NCBI GenBank assembly: GCA_030600135.1
Contig: JAUVMS010000080.1
Location: 1-9,889, forward strand
DNA length: 9,889 bases
Direction of reading: 5' to 3'
Origin: Hyphomicrobiales bacterium
GTDB taxonomy: Bacteria > Pseudomonadota > Alphaproteobacteria > Rhizobiales > JAUVMS01
The notes beneath the pieces were generated by a model that worked only from the letters and a program-made list of their open reading frames with translations, did not search any database and was not told where the DNA came from. This document shows positions 1-7,244 of the stretch, piece after piece. The position numbers and the translations under genes were made by a program. Position 1 is the first letter of the stretch, and each line of letters begins with the position of its first letter.

Positions 1-1352
1 TCCCGCCATGGACTGTGCAGGATGCTCTGCAGTGCTCTGTTGAGGACCTTGTAGCGTCGCGTGAGTTCGCCGAGCTGCCGCATCGCTTCGCCGGCACCAT
101 GCACCTTGCCCATCCACCCACTCAGGCGACGCAGTGTCGATCGGTCCGCCAGCACGGCATTGGCGACGAGCCTCGAAAACCCGATGTCGTTGCCGCCGAC
201 GGAGAGCATCAAAATGTCAATCGCGCGCGACTTGACGCGTGGACAACGCTTGAGCGGCACGTCGAACAAGCTCTCAATCGTGCGATTGAGGGAAAACGCC
301 ACCGGATATTTTTTGTCTATGGCTTCGTGTCCGCCGCATTGCGCGACTGCCGCCGCGCTCAACTGTGACAACTCGGGCGGTCGCGCCACCCATTCGTTGC
401 CGGCGTCGTTGTGAAAAAGCCCGAATGTGATCTCAGCCCCGGCGCAGGCAAAATTCGCAAACGTCACCGCCCGATGCGGCTCCTCGATCGCCAGTTGAAG
501 CGCAACCCTGGCCTGGTAGCTGTAGAGCGAGCGATGACAGGCCTGTGACAGCCATTGCGCCCCGTTCTCCAAGAATTTGTCGTCGCCAACAACCTCCCAG
601 TCGCCGCCGCGTGCAGGATAACCTGAAAGATCCACACCTCCACTCGAGGTCCCATAATTTATGGTCCGATCATCAAGAAACTGCACCGGTTTGTCGGGGT
701 TCCCTTCTCCCGCTCCAAAGGAATCGCCCATTCCGACAATGAATATGTCGCGCACCTTTACGTGACTTTGAGCGAGCAGCTCACCGCCCGCCTCGACCTG
801 CACAATGGCCCCGACCGGATAGGGCATCTGCAGCGAGACGCCAGTCCCGCATGACGTTTCCACGACCAAAAGTGCGAGATCGGGCGCACCGTCGGTGATC
901 CCAACAACCCGCCAAAGACAGCGCTCCCCGGCAAGCTCTCTGAGGCCATCCGCCGCCTCGAGATGAGCCTCGATGACATGGTGCTCCGGCCGCGTGTAGG
1001 CCGGCGAGCCGTGGCACGCCACGTAGCGGTTGTCGCGTCGATTCCAACACGTTTGCTGGTAGATCTGCCTGGCCCAACCGTCGCGGAATTGCCGCGCCAA
1101 CCGCTGCTCGACGCTGAAGACGGGCTGAAGCTTTTCGTTTTCATCGAGCTCTGCGAGGGCACCACGGTGCAGGTTGGTGTGCTCGGCATTGGCAAACAGC
1201 CGAAACGGGTTGGCCACCTGCCATACGATTTCAGGTGCCGCAAACGCCGTAGCCGACTGTCCGGCAAGCATCACGAACGCGAGCACGATCGCCCACCCGC
1301 ACAAGCGGTAGCGATCCTGTCTGCGCCTGAGTCTGTACGCGCCCTGCCTCAT
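1..1352 (-). CDS. Exported SGNH/GDSL-family hydrolase, 3' end outside window
   Basis: The frame is open from an ATG at 1352 to the left edge, giving the first 450 residues without a stop. The N-terminus is a clear Sec signal peptide: an Arg-rich stretch (residues 7-17), a hydrophobic core (about 19-30) and a likely cleavage after AFA (about residue 38). SGNH blocks are visible: block I GDSFGAGEGNPD with nucleophile Ser211, a block II-like FACAG with Gly305, and block III SVGGNDIGF with Asn388. The block V Asp-His pair must lie beyond the window. Residues 40-205 precede the catalytic fold and are not a domain I recognise; the last part (about 145-200) looks beta-rich and could be Ig-like, which is inference. 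The mature part has at least eight cysteines, consistent with disulfides in the periplasm or outside the cell. Such enzymes are usually esterases, lipases or glycan deacetylases; the substrate is unknown. It starts 70 nt after the preceding gene and may be read from it. A TTG at 1361 is an alternative start. Family assignment is strong; function is open. Confidence 0.88.
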   Translation of the reverse strand, partial: MRQGAYRLRRRQDRYRLCGWAIVLAFVMLAGQSATAFAAPEIVWQVANPFRLFANAEHTNLHRGALAELDENEKLQPVFSVEQRLARQFRDGWARQIYQQTCWNRRDNRYVACHGSPAYTRPEHHVIEAHLEAADGLRELAGERCLWRVVGITDGAPDLALLVVETSCGTGVSLQMPYPVGAIVQVEAGGELLAQSHVKVRDIFIVGMGDSFGAGEGNPDKPVQFLDDRTINYGTSSGGVDLSGYPARGGDWEVVGDDKFLENGAQWLSQACHRSLYSYQARVALQLAIEEPHRAVTFANFACAGAEITFGLFHNDAGNEWVARPPELSQLSAAAVAQCGGHEAIDKKYPVAFSLNRTIESLFDVPLKRCPRVKSRAIDILMLSVGGNDIGFSRLVANAVLADRSTLRRLSGWMGKVHGAGEAMRQLGELTRRYKVLNRALQSILHSPWR

Positions 1353-1422
1353 GGTGCGCAACCTAAGCTCAGAATGAGGAGAATTCTGGAACCTTGAGAA
1401 AAGATCCCCAGCTTCGTGAGGC

Positions 1423-2298
1423 TCAGCCGCCGAAGCCCAAGAGATGCGCCCGATAAAGCGACCAGACCCGCATCACAGGGTTGATGAGCGCGATCTCGCT
1501 CAGCGGATCGCGTCCAGGTCGTCGCGCCGCCGCCAGGTACGAAGGCACCAATGCGAGTGGCAGAACCGCCGGGCGAACGATGCGCGAAAGCATCCCGACG
1601 TGTCGCCTTGCCGTGGCACTCGCGTCCGCGGCCAGCTCCGCAGCGTCACTCAACGCATTGTTGAGTTGCACCGGCTCAATGTCACTCAAAGATGCCGGAT
1701 CGCCAGTCTGGTTGAGTCGCAACAACTCGGACGGGATCGGCATCGCGCCTCGTGCCAAGCAGAGTGGTAATGTGCAAAGCAAACGCGCCAGTCCATAGGC
1801 GATCCCCGCCTGCACGCAAGCGCTCTCGACCTCAGGCGATGTCTCTCCGCTAAGCAATTGTACCGCCAGTGCAAATTCCTGTCCTTCGGTCTTCGCCAAG
1901 TAGGTCGTGAGCGCGCGGACATCGGCCATCTCGGCACCACCCAAATCGAAGGCTCGCGCGTCGACCATGCCCTTGAGCTTGGCAAGTCGGGCCCCGTCAT
2001 CGACAATCACCGGAGCCAGCGCGTCCGCGAGCGGATTGCCGGAGCGCTCGCCCCGAACCACGCCATCCAAGGCGTCGCGCCACCACTGAAAGCGAATCTC
2101 CCCGAGCATCGGCTCGCTCATGCGCTCGGGGATATGGGCGATTTCCCCGGCAAAGCCATGCAGCGCCCAGAGCAGCGGGCGCGCCGCCTTGGGCGCCAGC
2201 AGCGAAGCCAGGTAACGATCGTAGGAAAGCCGGCGAGCCCATTGGCGGACCTCTTCGAGCGTGGCCCGTTCCTCGCCACTGTGATCGGGCGAACTCAC
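1423..2298 (-). CDS. Squalene/phytoene synthase-fold protein, NDUFAF6-like, probably not a prenyl synthase
   Basis: This 291-residue protein matches the short alphaproteobacterial branch of the squalene/phytoene synthase family. Seen: an N-terminal helix with RRLSYDRYLASLLAP (22-36), then LHGFAGEIAHIPERM (46-60), then EPMLGEIRFQWWRD (62-75). The GEIRxQWWRD block is the family's most conserved part. True phytoene and squalene synthases carry Asp-rich Mg-diphosphate motifs in the first and second conserved regions. Here the first region reads GFAGEIAHIPE and the second YGLARLLCTLPLCLARG (168-184), with no DxxxD in either. The same loss is known in mitochondrial NDUFAF6, a complex I assembly factor, and this is probably its bacterial relative. 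A role in terpenoid synthesis is therefore unlikely; assembly of a membrane complex is an inference from homology. The start is a GTG 4 nt after the stop of the Mth938-domain gene. No good ribosome binding site is seen, so translational coupling is likely. Confidence 0.85.
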   Translation of the reverse strand: MSSPDHSGEERATLEEVRQWARRLSYDRYLASLLAPKAARPLLWALHGFAGEIAHIPERMSEPMLGEIRFQWWRDALDGVVRGERSGNPLADALAPVIVDDGARLAKLKGMVDARAFDLGGAEMADVRALTTYLAKTEGQEFALAVQLLSGETSPEVESACVQAGIAYGLARLLCTLPLCLARGAMPIPSELLRLNQTGDPASLSDIEPVQLNNALSDAAELAADASATARRHVGMLSRIVRPAVLPLALVPSYLAAARRPGRDPLSEIALINPVMRVWSLYRAHLLGFGG

Positions 2299-2302
2299 CA
2301 GT

Positions 2303-2680
2303 CTAGTTCACAGCAATGAGTGCCGCCGCGACCCGTCGCTGCTCGGCCAAGAGCACGTTGAAGGTCCGGCATGCCGCACCGGTCGACATAACTTCGAGCC
2401 CCAAACCCGCCTCATCGAATGCACGGCGCATGTCGTCGGGGGGAAATCGCTGCTCCTCGCCCGTACCGAAGAGCAGAAATTCAAGCTCATTGTGCTCGGC
2501 CAATACCAGCGCGAAGCTCGCAACCGTTACCTCTTCAAAAGCAACCGGGGACCAGTCGTAAACACCGCTCGGCAAAACGAGCAGCGAGCCCTTGTGGCTC
2601 ATCTCGGCAAAACGAAACCCGCCATTGCCATAGGCATCGATTGCCGGACGCCCGGGATAGAATGCCTCACCGACGCTCAC
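2303..2680 (-). CDS. Mth938-like domain protein (NDUFAF3 family, DUF498)
   Basis: This 125-residue protein covers one complete Mth938-like domain and nothing else. Visible family features are GNGGFRF (18-24), HKGSLLVLPSGVYDW (29-43), the core strand-loop ELEFLLFGTGEEQRFPP (65-81), and the C-terminal signature MSTGAACRTFNVLLAE (98-113) followed by RRVAAALIAV. No catalytic motif is known for the fold. The eukaryotic member NDUFAF3 (C3orf60) is an assembly factor for respiratory complex I. In this bacterium the molecular role is unknown, and involvement in complex I or another membrane complex is inference. The GTG start at 2680 is supported by a GGGAG ribosome binding site six bases upstream. 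It lies 28 nt after secF and 4 nt before the NDUFAF6-like gene, so it is almost certainly in the sec operon. Confidence 0.9.
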   Translation of the reverse strand: MSVGEAFYPGRPAIDAYGNGGFRFAEMSHKGSLLVLPSGVYDWSPVAFEEVTVASFALVLAEHNELEFLLFGTGEEQRFPPDDMRRAFDEAGLGLEVMSTGAACRTFNVLLAEQRRVAAALIAVN

Positions 2681-2708
2681 TCGCTGCTCCCGAGTGTTCC
2701 AGTCCCGT

Positions 2709-3662
2709 TTACGCCTTGCCCTTGGCCGGCTCTTTCATTTTCGCACCACCAACACCACTCCAATCGCGCTTGACGCCGAGCTTTAGCAAGAGCGGTGAGG
2801 CAATGAACACCGATGAATAGGTACCGACGATCACACCCCATATCATCGCGAAGATGAAGCCTTTGATGACCTCTGTACCGAAAAAGAAGAGTGAAAAGAG
2901 CGCAATCAACGTTGTCACCGACGTCAGGATGGTACGCGACAGCGTTTGGTTGATCGAGAGGTTGAGCAATTCCTCGAGCGGCATCTTTTTGTACCGGCGC
3001 AAATTCTCGCGAATGCGGTCATAGACCACGACGGTGTCGTTGAGCGAGTAGCCCACGATCGTCAGCAACGCCGCCACGATGGGCAAATTGAACTCGAGTT
3101 GCAGCAGCGAGAAAATTCCGATCGTCAATATGACGTCGTGCACCAGCGCGGCCACCGCACCGAGCGAAAACTGCCACTCGAAGCGGAACCAGATGTAAAC
3201 CAGAACGGCGAGGATTGCCGCGACCACCGCGATCGTGCCGGATTGCTTCAACTCCTCGGAAACGGTCGGGCCCACCACCTCCGTGCGCCGATAGATCACT
3301 TCGTCGCCCAGCGCCCCACGCACTTTGGCAACGACCTCCTGCTGCGCCTTTTCCCCGCCCGGCTGTTCCTTGACACGAATGAGCACCTCGGACGGAGTAC
3401 CAAACTCCTGGATCGAGACATCGCCCAGGCCCAATCCTGAAATCTTGCTTCGCAGCTCCGCGATATCCGCTGGGCCAGACTTGTTCTGGATCTCAATGAG
3501 CGTTCCGCCGCGGAAATCAATGCCGTAGTTGAGGTCGAAGACAAAGTACAAAGAAAGCGACGTCAGGACCAGGATTGTGGAGACGACCAGACTAATTTGG
3601 CGAAACCCAATGAACGGGATGTGCGTGTTGTGCGGGATGAAGTCGAGACCTCGGAAATTCAT
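2709..3662 (-). CDS. secF: Protein translocase subunit SecF
   Basis: SecF pairs with SecD in the inner membrane and uses the proton gradient to help pull exported proteins off SecYEG on the periplasmic side. The 317-residue product has the usual layout: a first membrane segment (about 22-42), the signature YGIDFRGGTLIEI (46-58), a periplasmic P1-like domain to about residue 140, and five further membrane segments from about 143 to 296. The conserved ALVHDVILT (172-180) and VGYSLNDTVVVYDRIREN (203-220) are present, including Asp209 in the transmembrane region tied to proton-driven function. The frame is open upstream to 3728, but that would overlap secD. The ATG at 3662 has a GGGGAGG ribosome binding site seven bases upstream and begins 13 nt after the secD stop, so I chose it. 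The C-terminal tail is Lys-rich. Length and motifs look normal. Confidence 0.97.
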   Translation of the reverse strand: MNFRGLDFIPHNTHIPFIGFRQISLVVSTILVLTSLSLYFVFDLNYGIDFRGGTLIEIQNKSGPADIAELRSKISGLGLGDVSIQEFGTPSEVLIRVKEQPGGEKAQQEVVAKVRGALGDEVIYRRTEVVGPTVSEELKQSGTIAVVAAILAVLVYIWFRFEWQFSLGAVAALVHDVILTIGIFSLLQLEFNLPIVAALLTIVGYSLNDTVVVYDRIRENLRRYKKMPLEELLNLSINQTLSRTILTSVTTLIALFSLFFFGTEVIKGFIFAMIWGVIVGTYSSVFIASPLLLKLGVKRDWSGVGGAKMKEPAKGKA

Positions 3663-3675
3663 CGCTCCGCCTCCC

Positions 3676-5289
3676 CTATATCGGCATCTCGACGGCGCGC
3701 CGCCTTTGGCCCCTAAGCCACCAGGCAACGAACAATCGAGTCAGTGTGAAAGCGGTGAAGACCGAGGTCAAAATGCCGATCGAAAGGGTCACCGCAAAAC
3801 CGCGAATCGGACCAGAGCCCAGCCAGAACAAGATGATTGCCGCAATGAAGGTCGTGATATTGGCATCGAGGATGGTGCCCAACGCCCGCGAATAACCGGT
3901 ATCGATGGCATTGATCGCCGACTTGCCGGCCCTCAACTCCTCCCGGATGCGCTCGAAAATCAGCACGTTGGCATCGACCGCCATACCAATCGTCAACACA
4001 ATCCCGGCGATACCCGGCAGAGTGAGCGTGGCCTGCAGCGCTGACAAAGCACCGATGATGAGCGCGATGTTGGCCGCCAGCGCCGCGGTCGAGAACACGC
4101 CAAAGAGCCCGTAGGCCGTCAACATGAACCCTACAACGCCGACAAGTCCGATGATCCCGGCAATCTTGCCCGCCGCGATGGAATCGGCACCGAGGCTCGG
4201 TCCGACCGTGCGCTCTTCGATGATGCTGAGCGACGCCGGAAGCGCGCCGGAACGCAGCAGTATGGCCAAGTTGTTGGCGTCCTCGACGGTGAAATCGCCG
4301 CTGATCTGGCCGGTACCGCCAAGGATCGCCTCGAGAATTCGCGGCGCCGAAATGACCTCGTTGTCGAGAACGATAGCGAAGGGCCGACCGACATTGTCGG
4401 AGGTGTGGCGCCCAAACCGCCGCGCACCGGACGAGTTGAACCGGAACGTGACGACGGGCTCGTTCGTCCTCTGGTCGAACGAGGGCTGGGAATCCACCAG
4501 GTCCTCGCCGGAGACGATCGCCCGTTTTTTGAGCACGTATTCAAGGCCCGGCGTCTCCTGCGAGGGATAGATGTCGTAGCCTGCGGGCGGCCGCGTTTCC
4601 CGTGCTTCGCTACCGGTCATGCGCGGATGCACATCCTGGAAGTTCAGTTTGGCCGTCTTACCGACGATTTCCTTCAGCCGTTCGGGATCATCAAAACCCG
4701 GTACTTGGACCAAGATACGCGAACGACCCTGGCGTTGGATGTTGGGCTCCGTCGTGCCCAGTTCGTCGACGCGTCGCCGAATGGTTTCAATGGACGCGCT
4801 CATTGCCGAGTTGATGCGATCGGTGAGCGCCGGCGTTGTCGGTGTAAGCCTAATCAGACCATTGGCTTCACGATCGACCTCGAGGTCGGGACCACCGGCA
4901 CCGGTGAACACGGATCCAGCGAGTTGCTGGATCAAGCCGCGCAAGTCCTCGTAGGCCGCCTCGACCTGCTCTGGCTTGCGCACACGCACCTGCACGCTGT
5001 CCTTGTTGGAACCGAGCCCCGTATAGCCGATCCGCGCCTTGCGGAGGCGCTGGCGCACGTCGTCGCGGATCGCCTCCAGCCACTCGTCCACGAGTTCCTG
5101 CGAGTTCATCTCGAGTAAGAGGTGCGAGCCGCCCTGCAAATCGAGACCGAGATGGACCTGCTTGTGCGGGATCCAGTCAGGCCATTTGCTGATGGTCGCC
5201 TTCGAGAACAGGTTTGGAATCGCAAGAAGAAGACCCAGCGCACAAACCGCAATAATTGCTATTGTCTTCCAACGTGCGAAATGAAGCAT
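3676..5289 (-). CDS. secD: Protein translocase subunit SecD
   Basis: SecD is the large partner of SecF in the SecDF-YajC complex. The 537-residue product starts with a membrane segment (about 8-26), followed by the signature GLDLQGGSHLLLEM (48-61). The large periplasmic P1 domain covers about 60-360 and contains RILVQVPGFDDPERLKEIVG (190-209) and a DLVDSQPSFD segment (263-272). The C-terminal bundle of five membrane segments (about 375-525) holds TIGMAVDANVLIFERIREEL (433-452); Asp439 is the conserved intramembrane acid. The length is somewhat shorter than E. coli SecD (615 residues), as is normal for alphaproteobacteria. The ATG at 5289 gives a proper first membrane segment; upstream there is only a weak GGAT-type ribosome binding site. 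It is separated from yajC by an unusually long gene-free stretch, so secD may have its own promoter or a regulatory leader. Confidence 0.97.
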   Translation of the reverse strand: MLHFARWKTIAIIAVCALGLLLAIPNLFSKATISKWPDWIPHKQVHLGLDLQGGSHLLLEMNSQELVDEWLEAIRDDVRQRLRKARIGYTGLGSNKDSVQVRVRKPEQVEAAYEDLRGLIQQLAGSVFTGAGGPDLEVDREANGLIRLTPTTPALTDRINSAMSASIETIRRRVDELGTTEPNIQRQGRSRILVQVPGFDDPERLKEIVGKTAKLNFQDVHPRMTGSEARETRPPAGYDIYPSQETPGLEYVLKKRAIVSGEDLVDSQPSFDQRTNEPVVTFRFNSSGARRFGRHTSDNVGRPFAIVLDNEVISAPRILEAILGGTGQISGDFTVEDANNLAILLRSGALPASLSIIEERTVGPSLGADSIAAGKIAGIIGLVGVVGFMLTAYGLFGVFSTAALAANIALIIGALSALQATLTLPGIAGIVLTIGMAVDANVLIFERIREELRAGKSAINAIDTGYSRALGTILDANITTFIAAIILFWLGSGPIRGFAVTLSIGILTSVFTAFTLTRLFVAWWLRGQRRRAVEMPI

Positions 5290-5688
5290 GGAAATATCCG
5301 TACCGATCCCGATTGAACGTTGAACTCACCCAGTGGATGTGTGGGAGCGGCGCGAGCTAACAAGTCGTCCCTCTCACTCTGGCGAGCCACAAATTCGTGT
5401 CTTTTCCCGAGCCAAAAACCTCAATTAGTAAGTGCCAACCGTCGATGTGCCCGAGATCCGAAGCCCGCACTCGGGGCCCTTATGATCTAACACGATCGAC
5501 GCGTCCCGCAACTTCCTACTACGCGGCTTGGTCGCCCATCAAGCATCTGTTACAGCCGCTGCGGAGACAGCCGTGTCAGCGACATACGCAGTGCATCCAA
5601 CGCGCGCAAGTCGACCCTTTCACTCGCCCCGCGTTTGTTAGTGTAACGGCTCCGGTATCGTGCCGCGCTCCCACCATTTCAATACGGG
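5290..5688 (-). other. Gene-free yajC-secD spacer with inverted repeats; candidate secD leader
   Basis: These 399 nt hold no convincing coding region on either strand. A 104-codon plus-strand frame crosses the spacer but has no recognisable protein character and runs into yajC. Nothing resembles a tRNA, SRP RNA or tmRNA. Several inverted repeats are present. The strongest is the nested pair at 5440-5501, entered separately. Another is a 5-bp stem 5526-5530/5540-5544 with a 9-nt loop; it overlaps an alternative 6-bp stem 5523-5528/5554-5559, so the two are mutually exclusive. If secD is read from the yajC promoter, all of this would be transcribed. No clear sigma-70 promoter was found in the spacer; a TTGCGG...TAGATC pair reading towards secD is too weak to call. 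Confidence 0.45.
5440..5501 (-). promoter_or_regulatory. Nested stem-loop about 150 nt upstream of secD
   Basis: The outer arms 5440-5449 and 5491-5501 pair over 10 bp with one bulged base (5494). The inner arms 5450-5455 and 5470-5475 pair over 6 bp, directly stacked on the outer stem on one side. The inner loop is 14 nt, and a 15-nt bulge (5476-5490) lies on the other side. No T-run follows on the minus strand, so this is not an intrinsic terminator. It could be an RNA element in the secD leader, part of an unannotated small RNA, or a processing site between yajC and secD. The pairing is seen directly; any function is inference. Confidence 0.4.
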
Positions 5689-6030
5689 CTAGCCGCTTGC
5701 GCCTTCCTTGACCGGCTCACCTTTCGTGCGGACTTGGCTGATTGTGCTGCGCACCATCTTGACGCGAACGCCATCGGCAATTTCGACCTGTAGCTCGTCG
5801 TCATTCGTCACCCGGGTCACCTTGCCGATAATACCGCCCTGCGTCACCACCTCGTCACCACGCCGAACGTTGCTTACCATGTCGCGATGATCCTTCAACC
5901 GCCGCTGCTGCGGGCGGATGATCAGGAAATACATAATCGCGAAGATCAGAATGAATGGCAGCAGTGAGATGAGGAAATCGCTGCCGCCTGCCGAGGGCGC
6001 TCCTTGAGCATAGGCTGGTGATACGAACAT
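5689..6030 (-). CDS. yajC: Sec translocon accessory subunit YajC
   Basis: YajC is a small single-span inner-membrane protein that joins SecDF. The 113-residue product opens with MFVSPAYAQ, typical of alphaproteobacterial YajC, then one membrane helix (about 18-38). The conserved RPQQRRLKDHRDM (39-51) follows, then a cytoplasmic domain with RRGDEVVTQGGIIGKV (56-71) and a C-terminal VRSTISQV segment. Length is normal. The ATG at 6030 has an AGGGGGT ribosome binding site four bases upstream. It is the first gene of the sec cluster and is divergent from the DUF815 ATPase gene, so the 6031-6264 region should contain its promoter. The 399-nt distance to secD is longer than usual for this pair. Confidence 0.96.
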   Translation of the reverse strand: MFVSPAYAQGAPSAGGSDFLISLLPFILIFAIMYFLIIRPQQRRLKDHRDMVSNVRRGDEVVTQGGIIGKVTRVTNDDELQVEIADGVRVKMVRSTISQVRTKGEPVKEGASG

Positions 6031-6264
6031 AAGACCCCCTGTCGCGGGAAATGAGTTTCAAAGGCACAAGGGAACTGTCTTTCCCAAGGCATAGGCCTGG
6101 CCAAGTCGGCGCGACTATAATCGTGTGCGCCGGCAATGCAACAACGACGAGCCGAGGTGCTGGACTTCCCGAGACCGCAACGCTCGTTTATAGACAGCAC
6201 GCGCACCACACCATGGCCCGAACCCCGATCGTTGCATCATCTCGAACCAAGACCGCCAACCACA
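6031..6264. promoter_or_regulatory. Divergent intergenic region between yajC and the DUF815 ATPase gene
   Basis: This 234-nt region must hold promoters for both directions. A TATAAT at 6116-6121 on the plus strand overlaps, on the minus strand, a TATAGT (6119-6114). The minus-strand hexamer has a poor TTGCAT about 16 nt upstream; the plus-strand one has no recognisable -35. If used, the transcript starts would be about 75 nt before yajC and about 135 nt before the ATPase gene. The -10 matches are seen directly; promoter activity is inferred. The ATPase frame is open leftwards to 6136, but that stretch does not resemble the family, so I treat it as non-coding. Confidence 0.35.
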
Positions 6265-7149
6265 ATGACCAAAGATGGCAATCTCCACGCCGAAATCGCA
6301 CGCATCGCAAGTGCGCTCGAACGGCTCGCTCCGTCGGCAACACCCGCACCGGATTTTTCCAAAGCGGACGCCTTCATCTGGCAATCCTCGCCGCAAGTGT
6401 TCGTAGCGGTCGCGACCGTCAATCGGCTTCCGATGGCATTGCTCAAATCCGTCGATCGTCAATCAGACCAGCTCCTATCCAACACCAAGCGCTTTGCCAA
6501 TGGACTGCCGGCCAACAACGCCCTGCTCTGGGGCGCCCGCGGCATGGGCAAGAGCTCTCTCGTCAAGGCGGTGCATGCCGAAGTCCTTGATCAAATGGTG
6601 AATTCCGGAACTCCTGAGGAGCCTCGACTGAAGCTCGTCGAGATCCATCGAGAGGACATCGACACGCTCCCCGCCTGCCTCACCGAACTCAGGGCGAGCC
6701 CGCACCGCTTTTTGGTGTTTTGCGACGATCTTTCATTCGATCGCGACGATACGTCCTACAAGTCCCTTAAGGCGGTCCTTGAGGGCGGTATCGAAGGTCG
6801 CCCCACGAACGTCATCTTCTACGCCACCTCAAATCGCCGGCACCTGATGCCCCGCGACATGATGGAAAACGAGCGCTCGACGGCAATCAACCCATCGGAA
6901 GCGGTCGAGGAGAAGGTCTCGCTCAGCGACCGCTTCGGCCTCTGGCTCGGCTTTCACAATTGCAGCCAGAACGACTACTTGGAGATGGTGCGCGGCTATG
7001 TCGCCCACTTCGGCCTCGCCGTGGACGACGAGACACTCCAGCGCGAGGCCTTGGAATGGTCGGTCACGCGCGGAGCCCGTTCAGGCCGCGTCGCCTGGCA
7101 GTTCATCCAAGACCTTGCCGGCCGCCTCGGCCAAAAACTGGACACTTGA
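6265..7149 (+). CDS. DUF815-family P-loop (AAA-type) ATPase
   Basis: This 294-residue product is a DUF815 ATPase. Seen: an N-terminal helical part (1-80) with a DAFIWQ segment, Walker A GARGMGKSSLVKAVHAE (90-106), Walker B FLVFCDDLSFD (149-159), and the family's SYKSLKAVLEGGIEGRP (164-180). A sensor-like YATSNRRHLMPRDMMEN follows (186-202), then the DRFGLWLGF block (222-230) and a C-terminal RSGRVAWQF (272-280). The family is widespread in proteobacteria but its function is not established; the shape suggests a cytoplasmic nucleotide-driven remodelling protein. The frame is open back to 6136, but the extra 43 residues are Arg/Pro-rich and look translated from intergenic DNA. I start at the ATG at 6265, although no clear ribosome binding site is seen there. 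It is the only plus-strand gene, divergent from yajC and convergent with the NlpD-like gene, and so transcribed alone. Confidence 0.9.
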   Translation: MTKDGNLHAEIARIASALERLAPSATPAPDFSKADAFIWQSSPQVFVAVATVNRLPMALLKSVDRQSDQLLSNTKRFANGLPANNALLWGARGMGKSSLVKAVHAEVLDQMVNSGTPEEPRLKLVEIHREDIDTLPACLTELRASPHRFLVFCDDLSFDRDDTSYKSLKAVLEGGIEGRPTNVIFYATSNRRHLMPRDMMENERSTAINPSEAVEEKVSLSDRFGLWLGFHNCSQNDYLEMVRGYVAHFGLAVDDETLQREALEWSVTRGARSGRVAWQFIQDLAGRLGQKLDT

Positions 7150-7187
7150 GTAGAGGGCTCGTACCTAAAGGGTGATCAGCCCAAATG

Positions 7188-7217
7188 AAAACCCCCGCTG
7201 AGGTCATCAGCGAGGGT
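7188..7217 (-). terminator. Rho-independent terminator of the NlpD-like gene
   Basis: Arms 7191-7201 and 7207-7217 pair in 10 of 11 positions with one internal mismatch and a 5-nt loop (7202-7206). Read on the minus strand, the stem is followed by a short T-run ending at 7188. It begins 27 nt after the stop codon of the LysM/LytM gene, as expected for its terminator. On the plus strand no T-run follows, so it is a weaker stop for the convergent ATPase gene, although the hairpin may still help there. Confidence 0.8.
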
Positions 7218-7244
7218 CAATCCGTTCGGTTGCAGACGAAAGCG

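Noticed and set aside
758..1267. 169-codon minus-strand open frame
   Set aside because: It is in a different frame of the same strand as the SGNH hydrolase and is Arg/Ser-rich, typical of an out-of-frame reading.
963..1397. 144-codon plus-strand open frame
   Set aside because: It overlaps the signal peptide and N-terminal half of the SGNH gene on the other strand, which has a coherent protein sequence; the plus-strand translation does not.
3663..3728. 22-residue N-terminal extension of secF
   Set aside because: It overlaps secD, and a strong ribosome binding site points to the ATG at 3662.
4405..5118. 237-codon plus-strand open frame antisense to secD
   Set aside because: It lies wholly inside secD, which has unambiguous motifs, and its translation resembles no protein; long antisense frames are common in GC-rich DNA.
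5290..5688. tRNA, SRP RNA or tmRNA in the yajC-secD spacer
   Set aside because: No T-loop motif, cloverleaf pairing or conserved SRP tetraloop region could be found on either strand.
5397..5711. 104-codon plus-strand open frame in the yajC-secD spacer
   Set aside because: No ribosome binding site or protein-like composition, and it overlaps the end of yajC.
6136..6264. 43-residue N-terminal extension of the DUF815 ATPase
   Set aside because: Arg/Pro-rich, unlike the family, and it would fill the divergent promoter region.
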